A DNA stretch of 64,000 bases from Strongylocentrotus purpuratus (Eukaryota; Echinodermata; Echinoidea; Camarodonta; Strongylocentrotidae), in assembly GCF_000002235.5 (NCBI RefSeq), contig NW_022145606.1, positions 50,315,333-50,379,332 of the forward strand. Direction: 5' to 3'. A program made the translations under genes and the position numbers. The notes under the pieces were generated by a model. It saw only the letters and a list, made by a program, of their open reading frames with translations. It searched no databases and was not told the DNA's origin. Below are positions 43,670-54,680 of the stretch, one piece after another (position 1 is the first letter of the stretch; every line of letters begins with the position of its first letter).

Positions 43670-44350
43670 GGGGGGGGGGGGGGTAGTCCTCGACTACCCT
43701 TTCTACCTTTGCTGATTTGTTTCTATTTCAAACATAAATTGGAGTCGTTTTATTGCATGTATGTATTTGATTTTATGTATTTTCCTATGTTTGGCATTTG
43801 TGAAGTTCAATGGCCTGCTTTCAAAAGAGTATGTATACAGTATATGTATGAGTATATTACCTACTTTATTAATTATTCACAGTGGGTAGGATTGTTTGCA
43901 TGATGATGAGAAGAGCTAGGGAGGGCATAGTGATGTAGACTGGAATTGATATAGGGGATAGTGGTGTTGGTGGGGGTGGCGTTATTGGAATATAAAGGAG
44001 TGTATATTACCTACTTCGTGTCCACGTACCTCCCCCCTCCACTAGCTCTTTACCCGGGGTGACTACATTAGTATGCCCACATCTTCATTTGTATCACCCT
44101 AAAACAATCTATATAGTCAATGAAAAAATGAACAAAGTAGGTAATAGACACTAATTTGTGCCCCCTTAACGCCCCCCCCCCCCCCAACAAGCCCCTACCT
44201 CTTCTCATCTCTCATCACCCTCAAAAAATTCCAACCCACTGTTCATTGACCAGAGGCTATAGGCCGCGACGTGGATCTATAGTCTTCGTATCGTAAACGC
44301 GCCTGTTGCACGGGTGTGCACGGTGCAGGTTTAGTTGTGTGAAGTATCGC
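43670..44350. other. Loop region of the foldback element
   Basis: AT-rich with a C-run at 44172-44185. Near the end, 44240-44300 is the inverted partner of 42300-42360 (CAACAGGCGCGTTTACG). No gene recognised. Confidence 0.55.
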
Positions 44351-44354
44351 ATGT

Positions 44355-44870
44355 ATTCTGAAATTTTTGTCGAATAAAATTTGTGTCGAATAAAATTTGT
44401 GTCGAATGAAATTTGTGTCGAATGAAATTTGTGTCGAATGAAATTTTGTCGAATAAAATTTTTGTCGAATGAAATTTTGTCGAATGAAATTTTTGTCGAA
44501 TAAAATTTGTGTCGAATGAAATTTGTGTCGAATGAAATTTTGTCGAATGAAATTTTGTCGAATAAAATTTGTGTCGAATAAAATTTTTGTCGAATAAAAT
44601 TTTTGTCGAATAAAATTTTTGTCGAATAAAATTTGTGTCGAATGAAATTTTTGTCGAATGAAATTTTGTCGAATAAAATTTGTGTCGAATACAATTTGTG
44701 TAGAATGAAATTTTTGTCGAATGAAATTTTTGTCGAATAAAATTTGTGTCGAATGAAATTTTTGTCGAATAAATTTGTTGACAAATACAATTTTTGACGA
44801 ACAATGTGTCGAATGAAATTTATGTCGAATAAAATTCTTGTCAAATAAAACTTGTCAAATATTTTCTGAA
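44355..44870. repeat. GTCGAATAAAATTT array in the right arm
   Basis: About 30 degenerate 14-16 bp units (GTCGAATAAAATTT with G/A and length variation). Units of 15 bases keep frames open, producing peptide-like repeats (FIRHKFYSTK) on the minus strand; these are not proteins. Confidence 0.9.
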
Positions 44871-45354
44871 AGTGTCGAATATATACATATATATGAGTGA
44901 AATATATTTTTTGAAAGTGTCGCATAATTTTATTTGTTTCCCTAAAGGCGTGCCATATGCATTGCATATGTTTTTTGCAAAGGGCAAAGTCACACACAAC
45001 CACACACACGCGCACAAATATTCCTTGATATTTGATATTCGATATTTGATATGTGTGACATGATTAATTTTGTTAGGGGTGTTATTTGGATCTGCAAAGA
45101 CCGAATTGATACCCAAATCCCAATTATTTTATTCAAACATCACATAGGCAACTTTGGCGCAAGTCGATTTTTGCGCTCTAGCAAGCGATGCCTCCTGTTC
45201 ACCCAAGCGTGAACACATACCACACAAAATTGATATTGAAATATTCGGGATAAAGCATTCTTTCATAGGATGTATAATAACTTACTGTTCATAGATGATT
45301 AATAAAATAATTAGCAATTTTCTAGGTGTAAACTTTTTTTTGACTCACTCTGTA

Positions 45355-46747
45355 GATATGATCTTTTGACATTAAATCCTGTTTAGTATGTTGGCCTTGC
45401 AGTTAAACATGACAAAACAGTGATCATTAAAGTTCGTTAGCCGCTATTAGAGAATTGCATTATTCACAATGTATAATATTAAAAGATATAGTCCTATGTG
45501 TATATGCCTTGGTTCGTGTACATCGTCAATGATGCATGCTAGCTTTTGAATGATGAAAATATCAGATGAATTACAAGTCTGTAAAATATATGTATTTATA
45601 TGCCATTATCCAATTGAAGATATTGTGTGACATTTAATGACAGAGATCTTTATTGAGCTTTAAGCAAGTCCCAAAATTAATTGTACAGGTATAGTTATAG
45701 GAATGAAATAAAGCCGTATGATTGAGTCTGATTGTACATGTTTGTTTATGAATGATATATTTTATCAACCTGTATAAGGACCACGCGAGGGTGACAATGA
45801 TAACCGTTTGTAAAGGTATAGATAGGGGTCTTTCTATAAAGATGGAATCAGATTTCACAGTACATTAATTAATGTTATTATTTCAACATGCAATATCTCT
45901 GTAATATTTGAAGCTTATATTTTGAATGTAGTATCGTGACGTACATGTGGACAAGTGGACCGATCGCCAAAAGTTATTTTGTTTTGTATCTTCTTCAGTC
46001 GTTATGATGTATTGAATATAGATCTTGTTGAAACTTTCTTTCTCTCTCATTTTAACTTTACACTATCTCTCTCTCCCTCTTTCATCGCCTTCTCCTCTCT
46101 CTCTCTCTCTCTCTCTTTCTCTCTTTCTCTTATGCGGTCACCGCCCTCTCTCTTTCTCTCTACCTCTATTTTCTCTTTTTCATTCTCTCTTCTTCGTCAT
46201 CCAGTGTGCAGAATGAAATTCCTAGGATGACTTATCTTATAATGAACTGACTTGAACTATGTTATGCTTTCAAATTGTTCAGATTAATGCTTATTTGTGT
46301 CACCTCAAATGCGATTTTACTGCTATTTTATTGTGAATCGATATGCCATTAAGCTTTCGAGCTGCTATATATCATTTTAAATGAACCATTTTCAATTCAA
46401 TTCAATATTATATTCAAAATATAAGTTTCAAATATTATTGATGAAAAGGGATTTTGTAAGATAATTTTGTTTCAGGTTGATTTTGTGCATTCTAGCTGTG
46501 AGGTGATTGATACACTTCACGATCTGTTATGCCTGTATTAAATTACAATTTGAGGGACACACATGACTTGTATTTTAGGTTTATGAAAAGCAAAGAGGCA
46601 TTAATTTGGACTGGATTTATTGGACAAATACAAATGCCAAAATTGAGTGTTAGAAGGACGTTAACTCAGTCACACCAACAAGACCAACAGTTTACTGCAC
46701 AGCGCCATCTCATGGTCAACCTGCCAACAGTGCCTCGATTGGAAAAC
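45355..46747. other. Duplicated intergenic sequence with CT tract
   Basis: Colinear with 60590-62099. It includes a CT-rich tract (about 46035-46200) and CAATTCAATTCAATATTATA near 46393, like a LINE tail. The last part contains GCGCCATCTCATGGTCAACC, shared with copy B. No gene recognised. Confidence 0.6.
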
Positions 46748-47749
46748 TGAAACTGAAGAATGAGAGGTGGACTGCTTGAATTAGCGCCTTTGTTGAATAA
46801 TGTTGAAGTTAAGTTTTTATATTTCACAATCTCAAGAAACATGAATCTGAACAAATCAATTTCTTTCAAATACACATACTTATTACAATTACAACGCTTG
46901 ATAATAGGGTATGAACAATTTAGCTGTTAACTTTACATGTATATGTTTTTATATGCATGCATTTACATCTACATGTCTTCAATAAGTATTAATGAATAGT
47001 CTGCTGAGAGCCAGAAGGGTGTTTAATCATATGCTTTGACATACATGTAGATTGTAGAGGTAACATCCTTCAGGCTCCAAGTAGATGAAGCAGGACATTC
47101 TGTTGCCTTTGATCATTTCCTTCCGTATGTTGGACTGCTACATGTATTTACTTCTTGAAAGTTATTTGTGATACTGCACGTGTATGAAATTAAGAATATC
47201 TTTTTTTTTACAATGAATTGTAAATTTTGTGGAAGTTTCTCTTATTTTCTATGGATCATTTCTATTGTGAGCATTCATTCTTTCATGATCGTTAAAGGTT
47301 GTATACTGTGCCTTGTTCACACATAACATGCTTTACCACCTAACAAGACAAATCTGCAATAAGCAATGTGTTAATGTGTCCCATATAATATGTGACTTTT
47401 ATCCATTTATTTCATCTAAAAAATCTCCTGATATGATCACTAACAAATGTCTGTTCCGATATTACTAACATTGATTATTGATCATACCATGGGCTTTCTC
47501 TGTTTTGGATGAAATATGTGGACAATTATTATTGGTCATATCGTGAGTTTTTTTTTTTTTTTTTTTTTGGGGGGGGGGATGAAATATATGGCAAAGTACG
47601 AAAGACATAACGTTGTAGTACCTTAATAGCAAACTTTGATTTGAATGTATTTCCAACTGATGCAAATTAGTACATAACGTAGATGTAAACTAATAAAAAG
47701 ATTTTTCTTTCATGATCTTCAAATAACTACATTTGCAATAAAATCGAAA
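46748..47749. other. Junction sequence between unit copies
   Basis: 46748-46999 appears unique in the window; 47000-47335 matches 1668-2000; 47336-47749 is unique and includes a T-run/G-run (47549-47578). No gene recognised. Confidence 0.55.
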
Positions 47750-47943
47750 TGTAAAAACAATTTGTTAAATAACCAATGTATCTACATATTTGGGGCCCTG
47801 GTGCATAACACAATACCGCTAATGGTATCTTTGCCATCAATATTAACTACCATGGCAACATCACTCAACAGCCAATCAAATCAAGGTTTCCATGGAAGTT
47901 CCCACAAATGCTCGAGCCGGGCCCTCAAAGAAAATGCCTGAAT

Positions 47944-48018
<75 letters not shown>

Positions 48019-48756
48019 GAGTGCCTTACCGTTTGACCTTGGCGATCATGCTGTTCCACAACCTTCGGCTCCTAGCCTTCTGTATTAGTACCACTCCCAG
48101 TTCTTTCACTCCTCTCTCTTCCAACAATTTCTGCAGACTCTCTAAAATATCCTCCTTCTTCCCCTACTCCTTCTTCCCGCAATTTTCCCCGTCAAAGCAA
48201 GATTCTCTAGGCCTTCTTTACGTGTAATGTGACCCATGAACTTCAACTGCCTAATCAACATCTCACGTATCAATTTCCTTTGCACTCCAGCTCGTGTAAG
48301 AACTTCCTCATTACTAACTGTGTCAATCCAGGGGAATTTCATCATTATTCTTAAAAACCACATTTCGCATCTTTCCAAACGCATTTTAGTATCAGAGGCT
48401 AAAGTCCACGTTTCACTACAATACATAAGTACTGGGTATATGTAACAATTCAATACTCTTAATCTGGTCCTCATACTCATTGTTCGATCGCCTGAATGCA
48501 CTCTCATAATAAAGTACATAATTGCAAAAAGAGTTGGTAATAGCACAATCTTCAGAGGCGACCCAAGGGGGCGAGTGGATATAAGACCCCCTCCTATTTT
48601 AGCTATTATCTTTATTTTTTGTGGATTGATATAAATCATAAATTTTTGCCTGAATTAACCCCCATATTCGCCTTATAATCGTTTAAATTATTTGTTTAAT
48701 TATTTTTTTCATAGATTTGGGGGGAATTGAACCCCTCCCACCATTTTTACAATTAT
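47750..48756 (-). mobile_element. LINE-bearing insert, copy 2
   Basis: Homologue of 3282-4258, with the same start (TTGTTAAATAACCAATGTAT), a (CT)n tract (47946-48018), LINE remnant and the end (A)TGGAGCCGCCCCTG. It sits before the third unit spacer just as copy 1 sits before the second. Confidence 0.65.
48142..48639 (-). pseudogene. Non-LTR reverse transcriptase C-terminal fragment, copy 2
   Basis: Same region as 3641-4140: LRVLNCYIYPVLMYCSETWT, WIDTVSNEEVLTRAG, MGHITRKEGLENLALTGK and GRRSRGRRR. A 4-base deletion relative to copy 1 near 48140 breaks the frame where copy 1 has an in-frame TGA. Two residues (SD) before TKMRLE are missing compared with copy 1. Confidence 0.8.
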
Positions 48757-49646
48757 GGAGCCGCCCCTGATATTACCGGCAATACCTTATTGGAAGTAAT
48801 GAGATAATTCTGTACATTCTACATTGCTCCATGGCAGCATACACTGTTGTGTAGTGTGGGACAACTTGTATGTTCTGTATGTTTCATGAAAAGAGATGTA
48901 TACTATGAAAACATTCTTTACAATCATTGAAATATTTGAAACATGCTTAAAATAATGTAAATGTCCAAACTTTTTCTGTTTTCTTTGTTTACAAATATAA
49001 TTGAGAGGAGAATGGTGGGCAAGGAGGAAGAACGTTAAAGTAAGGGGCGCAGTGTAATGGAGAAAAAAGAGAGATAGGATGAGAGAAAGAAAGAAGGAGA
49101 CAGTGGGGGATAGGGAGAGAGGCAAAGATAGGGTGAGGTAACGAGGGGATAATGAAGAAGAGAGAGAGAATGGGGAGAATGAAAAGGGAGGGAATGAAGA
49201 AAAAAAAGGGGTGGAGAAAGAAAGAGATAGTGAGGGATAGGGAAGGAGAAGGGTAGAGGATAAGATAAAGAGGGGATGAAGAGGTAAACAGAGGGGGAGA
49301 AAAGAAGGAAATAGTGAGAGAAAGGGGTAGCGGGAGACAGAGGGAGTGAGGAAGAGAGAGAAAGATGAGGAAATTGAGGGTGTGTGAGAGGATGAGAAAT
49401 AGAGAGGGAGGGGGTAAAGAGACATGATAACGGATAATCATAATGAGAATATTTAACGAAAATTACCTGGTTGTTGTCGCATTGATCCAGCCAATGAGGG
49501 GGCACCAGTCAAACAGGGGAAGGGGGGGGGGGGGTCATAACTGTAATTCCAAGATTCTTTAAAGTAAGAAGCTTTTTCTCTGTCTGCCTTTCCCTTTCTC
49601 TCTCTCTCTCTCTCTCTCCTCTCCCCCCTCTCTCTCTCTCTCTCTC

Positions 49647-49681
<35 letters not shown>

Positions 49682-50580
49682 GTATGTCAATTAATTCCCG
49701 CTATCCCTGTCAATGCCCCCCACCCGCTTTTAAAATGTAACGAACCCATCACTTCAAACTTCTCTTTCATCTAATTGTCTATCCGAAAACCTATAATTTT
49801 TAAATCTGTGATGAAAGTCACAATGACAACCGTTTATATTTTGATGACATGTTTTAGGCATAAAACCAATAAGAAAAAAAATCTATATTCAACTGCTAAA
49901 ACTGATCAATGTCTTGTCGAATATTCCAAAATGAAAGGGTAATACATACGTGTAAACTTGCATTGTTAATGTGAGCACAAAAATATATGTACACGAAATT
50001 GTCAGTGTACTATATTCTAGGTAAAGATTGACAGTGCGTTTTCATGATCATCTTTTTGTTTTTAATAGCAAACTGTCTATGAATTTCCATGGTTTCCAAT
50101 AGTACTAAGTATAGAGTACCAAAGTGGGAACGTCATATTCGCTTGTCGTTTAGGTTACTGGTTCTTAACAACAGTCAGAGCCTGCGCATGAGGTTCACCG
50201 TGAAATCATTGAAGCTTCCTGCTGGAGCAGAATTCAGTGGTTCTTGTTGGGGGTGATCACCACACCATCGTTTGGAACCAGCAACCCTGACAACTTTCCT
50301 ATTATGACGTCATACTTTGATACTCTATGCTCCAGCTATTTTCATAAAATATGAATGGTCTCCTGATACATGTTACCCATATAAGAAAACTATGTTAGTT
50401 ATTTCATTGTACAGCATTTTTATTTTGTATTATCTTCCACACATCAGAGATAGCAAAAAAATAAAATCAACAAACAAGAGATAAAGTCAGGCAACAATAT
50501 ACATGATTTTGTACACTCTACAGAATAACTAAAGAATCCTCTCCCCCATCCCCTCATGAATTAAGAATACATGAAACACA
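48757..50580. repeat. Unit spacer, copy 3
   Basis: Homologue of 4259-5940: GA tract (49070-49420), CCAAT block on the plus strand (about 49490-49510), G-run (49523-49534), long CT tracts (49597-49680) and the conserved island (50110-50220, with GGAACGTCATATTCGCTTG and CCTGCGCATGAGG). Large open frames here come from the GA tract and are not genes. Confidence 0.78.
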
Positions 50581-52635
50581 GAACAACTATAGCATTTCAA
50601 TTGGCAAAGGAGATTTTAGTGCTTGCAAGTAGTTGTATGCTGTCCGGGATACCATATGATACAGTGATCTTTATCTTTTGATATTATTATAAAATCTCTT
50701 GCATCACCCTACACGACAAAGATTAACATATCCCATGTAATAATTAACAATCAATAAAGTCAAATACTTTAAATAAAGCTGACATGTACATGTCATGAGC
50801 ATATTTATAATGTAAATAATTACTTGACACATGTTAATAACATACCCTCGCTAAACAATACATTGTAGGCCATCATCATTATCGTCATCCCCATCCTCAT
50901 GAACTTGCATCATTGTTATAGTATGTGCTGCAATACTTCTTTGATTTAAACGTGTATTCATCAATATGTATCAAAGCAAATGAACAAATCAACTATCTAA
51001 ATGCTACAAGTAATCAGTATACTCTACCTATAATCTCCATGTGGTGATTGTGAGCGATGGCAAATTATGCAGCTTACATGTATAATATTATTCTACTATC
51101 TTTTTTTATCGAGCTACATATATAATATTAATATTTCCCATATCAACATTATGACATCAACAGTGTTGAATCTAACAAATAATAGGTATTATATAGCTAT
51201 GTGCATATCATGAGTATACTTGTAATATGAATAGAATGATAATTTTTGCAACCTACTTAATTATCACATTATTCAATATATACTTGTTGGATACATATAA
51301 ATCAACAGGTCACATACCAAAACGAAAAATTAACAAATTGAATGTTGTAAATACTTAGTATAATGCAGCTACATACAGGTTGTGAGTGTAAGTGGGATGA
51401 TAAAACTGTAACTTCTTTCTTTATTTTAGCATCTCTTCTGTCAAACTAGATGCGGAGACTGTGCAACCTATCAAATATACCGGTTGTATACATTATATCA
51501 ACATGTCATATAATTATCCAAATGACAAATCAAGAAATTGAATCATACAAACACTCAGTTAAACGTAGTCTCTGTTATATTACACAACATATCAAAGATT
51601 AACATATCTCACATAATAATAATAACATCAACAGTGTTGTACCTTAAAAATACTGGGTATTTGTTGCTATGAACATATCACGAACATATTTATAATGTAA
51701 GTAGTTTCTTGATAGATAATGGGACCTTGCCCTATATAGTTGGTATACTATTTATTCAATCAGATATACCTTTTTGATACATGAATATATTTAAATGTCT
51801 CAAAGCAAAAATTCGGTATTATACAGCTATTTACATGTTTTGAGTGTTTTAGATAACAAGAGTCCAACTTATTTCGATGTTATATCATTTTGTCTCGGCA
51901 AATAATTACATGTCAAAGGTTTGAATGTTTCATAATGAGCGAAATTACAAAACAACAGTGTTGAATCTTACAAATACTGGGTATTATGCTGCTATGTACA
52001 TAGTATGAGCATAGTTTTAATGTTAATAAGTTTTATTAATAACGAGACTTTGCAACCTATTTAATTGTTGTATAATTCATTCCATCAAATGTATTGTTGA
52101 ATAATGAACATAATATGTATAATAGTCTGTATGGCGGGTAGTGCCGCTCCCAGGGGTATTATACTGCTATGTACATATCATGAGCATACTTTTTATGTAA
52201 ATATTTGTTGATAGATAACGAGACTTTGCAATCTATGGTTTTATTAGTCATTCCGTCAAAGGTACTTGTTGAATACATAATTTAAAACATGTCATAGCAA
52301 CAAGAACAAAATCAACAAATCGAATGTTGCAGAGACTGTATTGTGCGGCTACTTAAATGTTGTGAGTGCGATAGATGACATAACTCTGCAGCTAATGTAA
52401 TTATTTTAGCATCGCCTTTATCAAACTACATAATATACAAAACAAAGAATCTCATACAAAAAGATAACATCAACAAATTGTAATCTTACAAATACTGGCT
52501 ATTACGCAGCTAAATACACGTATAAATCTTCCCTATAGCTGAAACGATAAGTGTTATGAATCTATGTACATGTACCTGTAAATGAGCGTGAATAGTGGAC
52601 ATGTTGTGTTTTGGAGCCGTAAGGGCAGTAACTTG
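50580..52635. repeat. AT-rich block of decayed tandem monomers, block 4
   Basis: Homologue of 5950-8270 and 20980-22834. Phrases such as ACAGTGTTGAATCTTACAAA, TGGGTATTATGCTGCTATGT and TTTGCAACCTATTTAATTGT are the best preserved of any block. It lies 3' of gene 4. Confidence 0.72.
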
Positions 52636-53329
52636 TGAGCAATTGTTTTAATTTTTTGTTTTGCCTCCCCGATTTTCCGCTCAGTGGAAGGGGGGGGGGG
52701 TGTAGTGAGCAATTTATTTATCTATTTTGTTTTGCCTCCGAAAATTGAAAATCAATAACCCAATTCTTGTAATGGCCCAAATCAAACTGATTGAATATTT
52801 GCTTTTGCACAAAAAGTACGACCATTCTGTACAAAGGACTAAAAATCATACTATTTAATTAAACGACTGCAATCACTAAATTCGATTCGACAACTAACGG
52901 TCGTTATTTTTACACATACCGAAACTTTAAAGCCCTTCTGTTTTGTGGGAAGTTCTATTAAAATTAGTGTTATCTTTCAAATGCCATTGGAAATTAATCT
53001 TCTTCTTTTTTTTTTGGCCTGCAAATAGGACATTTTTACCTTTAAAGCTTATTTTTTTTCCAAAAGATTTAAGTTTATATCATGATTTATTAAATCTAGC
53101 TCACACAATTGTATCAAACCTAACCCATTTATGCAATCCCTCGGAATCGCATGATATATATAATTTAATGTAAAAAAATCCTCACTTCTCATACCAAGGT
53201 TAAAAAAGTATGCAACGGGTTTAACATGTCCTTTATCAATAATATGTTTCAGCATAGTGATCCCTCTTTCTATCTTATTCTTTATGTTCCTATTACCCTG
53301 TACACCAATGACTGTATTTCAATACTCTA

Positions 53330-53870
53330 TCTGTTCATATATATGCGGATGATACAGTAATAGTAGGATTGATTGAAAATGAAAATGAATTTGATTACAG
53401 AGCTATCAATTCCATGTTCGAAAATTGGTGTAGGGAAAACTATTTACTGCTGAACTCAAAGAAAACAAAAGAAATTGTTTTTGACTTTAGGCACAAAAAA
53501 AATGTTTCGAACCCATTGATAGACCTGTATACTTTAATGATGATACCATTGGAAATGTTGAATGTTAAAGATACCTAGGCACAACAATCGACAATAAGCT
53601 GTCTTGGGAAGACAAGTCAAAGTACCCTAACATAATGCAACAAGCGTATGTATTTTCTTAGAAAGTTAAAGTACTCTCATGTGAACAATAGAATGCTGTT
53701 TCTCTTTTACCAGTCGATCATTCAGAGTACTATCACATTCAATTTTCTGGTTTAATAATGCAAAGCAAAGAGACAAACAAAAGCTGAGAAGGGTTGCAAA
53801 ACAAGCCAGCAAAAGAGTTCTAAACGAAGAAATTAACGGTAGTGAATCTGAAAACTTTGCAAAATAACTT
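53330..53870 (+). pseudogene. LINE reverse transcriptase fragment with YADD motif
   Basis: YADDTVIVGLIENENEFDYR gives the catalytic core; then INSMFENWCRENYLLLNSKK and TKEIVFDFRHKK, typical of the region after YxDD in CR1/Rex1-like LINEs. After a frameshift near 53578, LGTTIDNKLSWEDKSK and MLFLFYQSIIQSTITFNFLV continue in other frames. Several frame breaks show it is dead. A YTNDC-like piece precedes the core in another frame. Confidence 0.82.
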
Positions 53871-54021
53871 ATAGACATGTTATACGAAAATGACTGTTTA
53901 GTATACTTACTTATACTGTTGTACCCCTATTGTTTACCATATCAAGGAATAATTGGAAAAAATTAAAATACTTACTTCAGATTAGAGAATGTATAAAGAA
54001 TAAAAGAAAAGGGAGGGTATA

Positions 54022-54024
<3 letters not shown>

Positions 54025-54052
<28 letters not shown>

Positions 54053-54076
54053 AAGAAGAAGAAGAAGAAGAAGAAA
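54025..54076. repeat. (AAG)n microsatellite, expanded in copy B
   Basis: About eighteen AAG triplets, longer than the partner at 33944-33976. Confidence 0.85.
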
Positions 54077-54189
54077 ACGAAGAAAGAAAATAAAAAGTAT
54101 ATTCATCATGATCATGTATTTCGAGTGTATACTAAAAACAGGGTCTTGAGAATAAATCGGAAGCGAGGTTGAACAAAATTCAGACAAAC

Positions 54190-54680
54190 ATGAAGTATGT
54201 GTTTATTGTGAACAAAAATTCACATGTATCTAATTAAGTACTTATGATTGTCAATTACATGTTAGACTTGTGAAATTACTGTGAATCAAGATTGTTAATG
54301 TAAATATTAACAATTATCCTCTAATGGACATAATAAATAAAAATTAAATGACCTGAAATGAACAAAAACAATTGGATTCATGCATCCATTAAAATGCCTT
54401 ATCAATTATCAATCTCTTGCCAAGTTTTCAACATTTCCAAATAATAAGGTGGAATATTCAAAACAACTTTCATCTTTTTCATTTCATAATCAAATTTTAA
54501 AAACTAGCCTTCCACCCGCTGAACTTAAGCAATGATAACCAAAATACCTTCCATCCCAAATTTCTTTATATAAAATTCGTTTCACCCACATTATACGCTG
54601 GGTACTAACACATATTTTAAAAATTAATCGTTTTAAATACTACATAATTATAATCTTTCCCTCCCCATATACATGTATAC
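54190..54680 (-). other. 3' flank of gene 4
   Basis: Colinear with 34090-34583; AT-rich; no propeller sequence. No AATAAA was found close to the stop codon. Confidence 0.55.

Larger units (their letters stand above)
41317..45352. mobile_element. Mariner-like foldback element, about 4.0 kb, TA target
   Basis: Copy B shows the uninterrupted target GTGTGGGATATAGATATG at 60579-60596. In copy A the TA is duplicated (41315-41316 and 45353-45354). The left end is CCGTGTGAGTCAAAAAAAAG; the reverse complement of the right end is CAGAGTGAGTCAAAAAAAAG. Inverted similarity runs inward about 1 kb on each side (to about 42355 and 44240), through TTTACACCTAGAAAATTGCT, ATCGACTTGCGCCAAAGT and GGCACGCCTTTAGGGAAAC. 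The loop holds a palindrome, a nested hAT-like MITE and LINE and zinc-finger scraps. No transposase is present. Confidence 0.88.
33071..46747. repeat. Segmental duplication, copy A
   Basis: Nearly colinear with 52636-62099. Shared blocks: 33071-33843 with 52636-53410; 33844-36355 with 53929-56424; 37894-39017 with 56425-57543; 39589-40791 with 57550-58703; 40792-41316 with 60069-60589; 45355-46747 with 60590-62099. Differences within blocks are few. Gaps are accounted for by separate insertions or one deletion in each copy. It carries gene 3 as copy B carries gene 4. Confidence 0.88.

Noticed and set aside
44257..45015. 252-residue protein with FIRHKFYSTK repeats
   Set aside because: Comes from degenerate 14-16 bp units in the arm of a foldback transposon; equivalent frames appear in overlapping reading frames and in the opposite arm.
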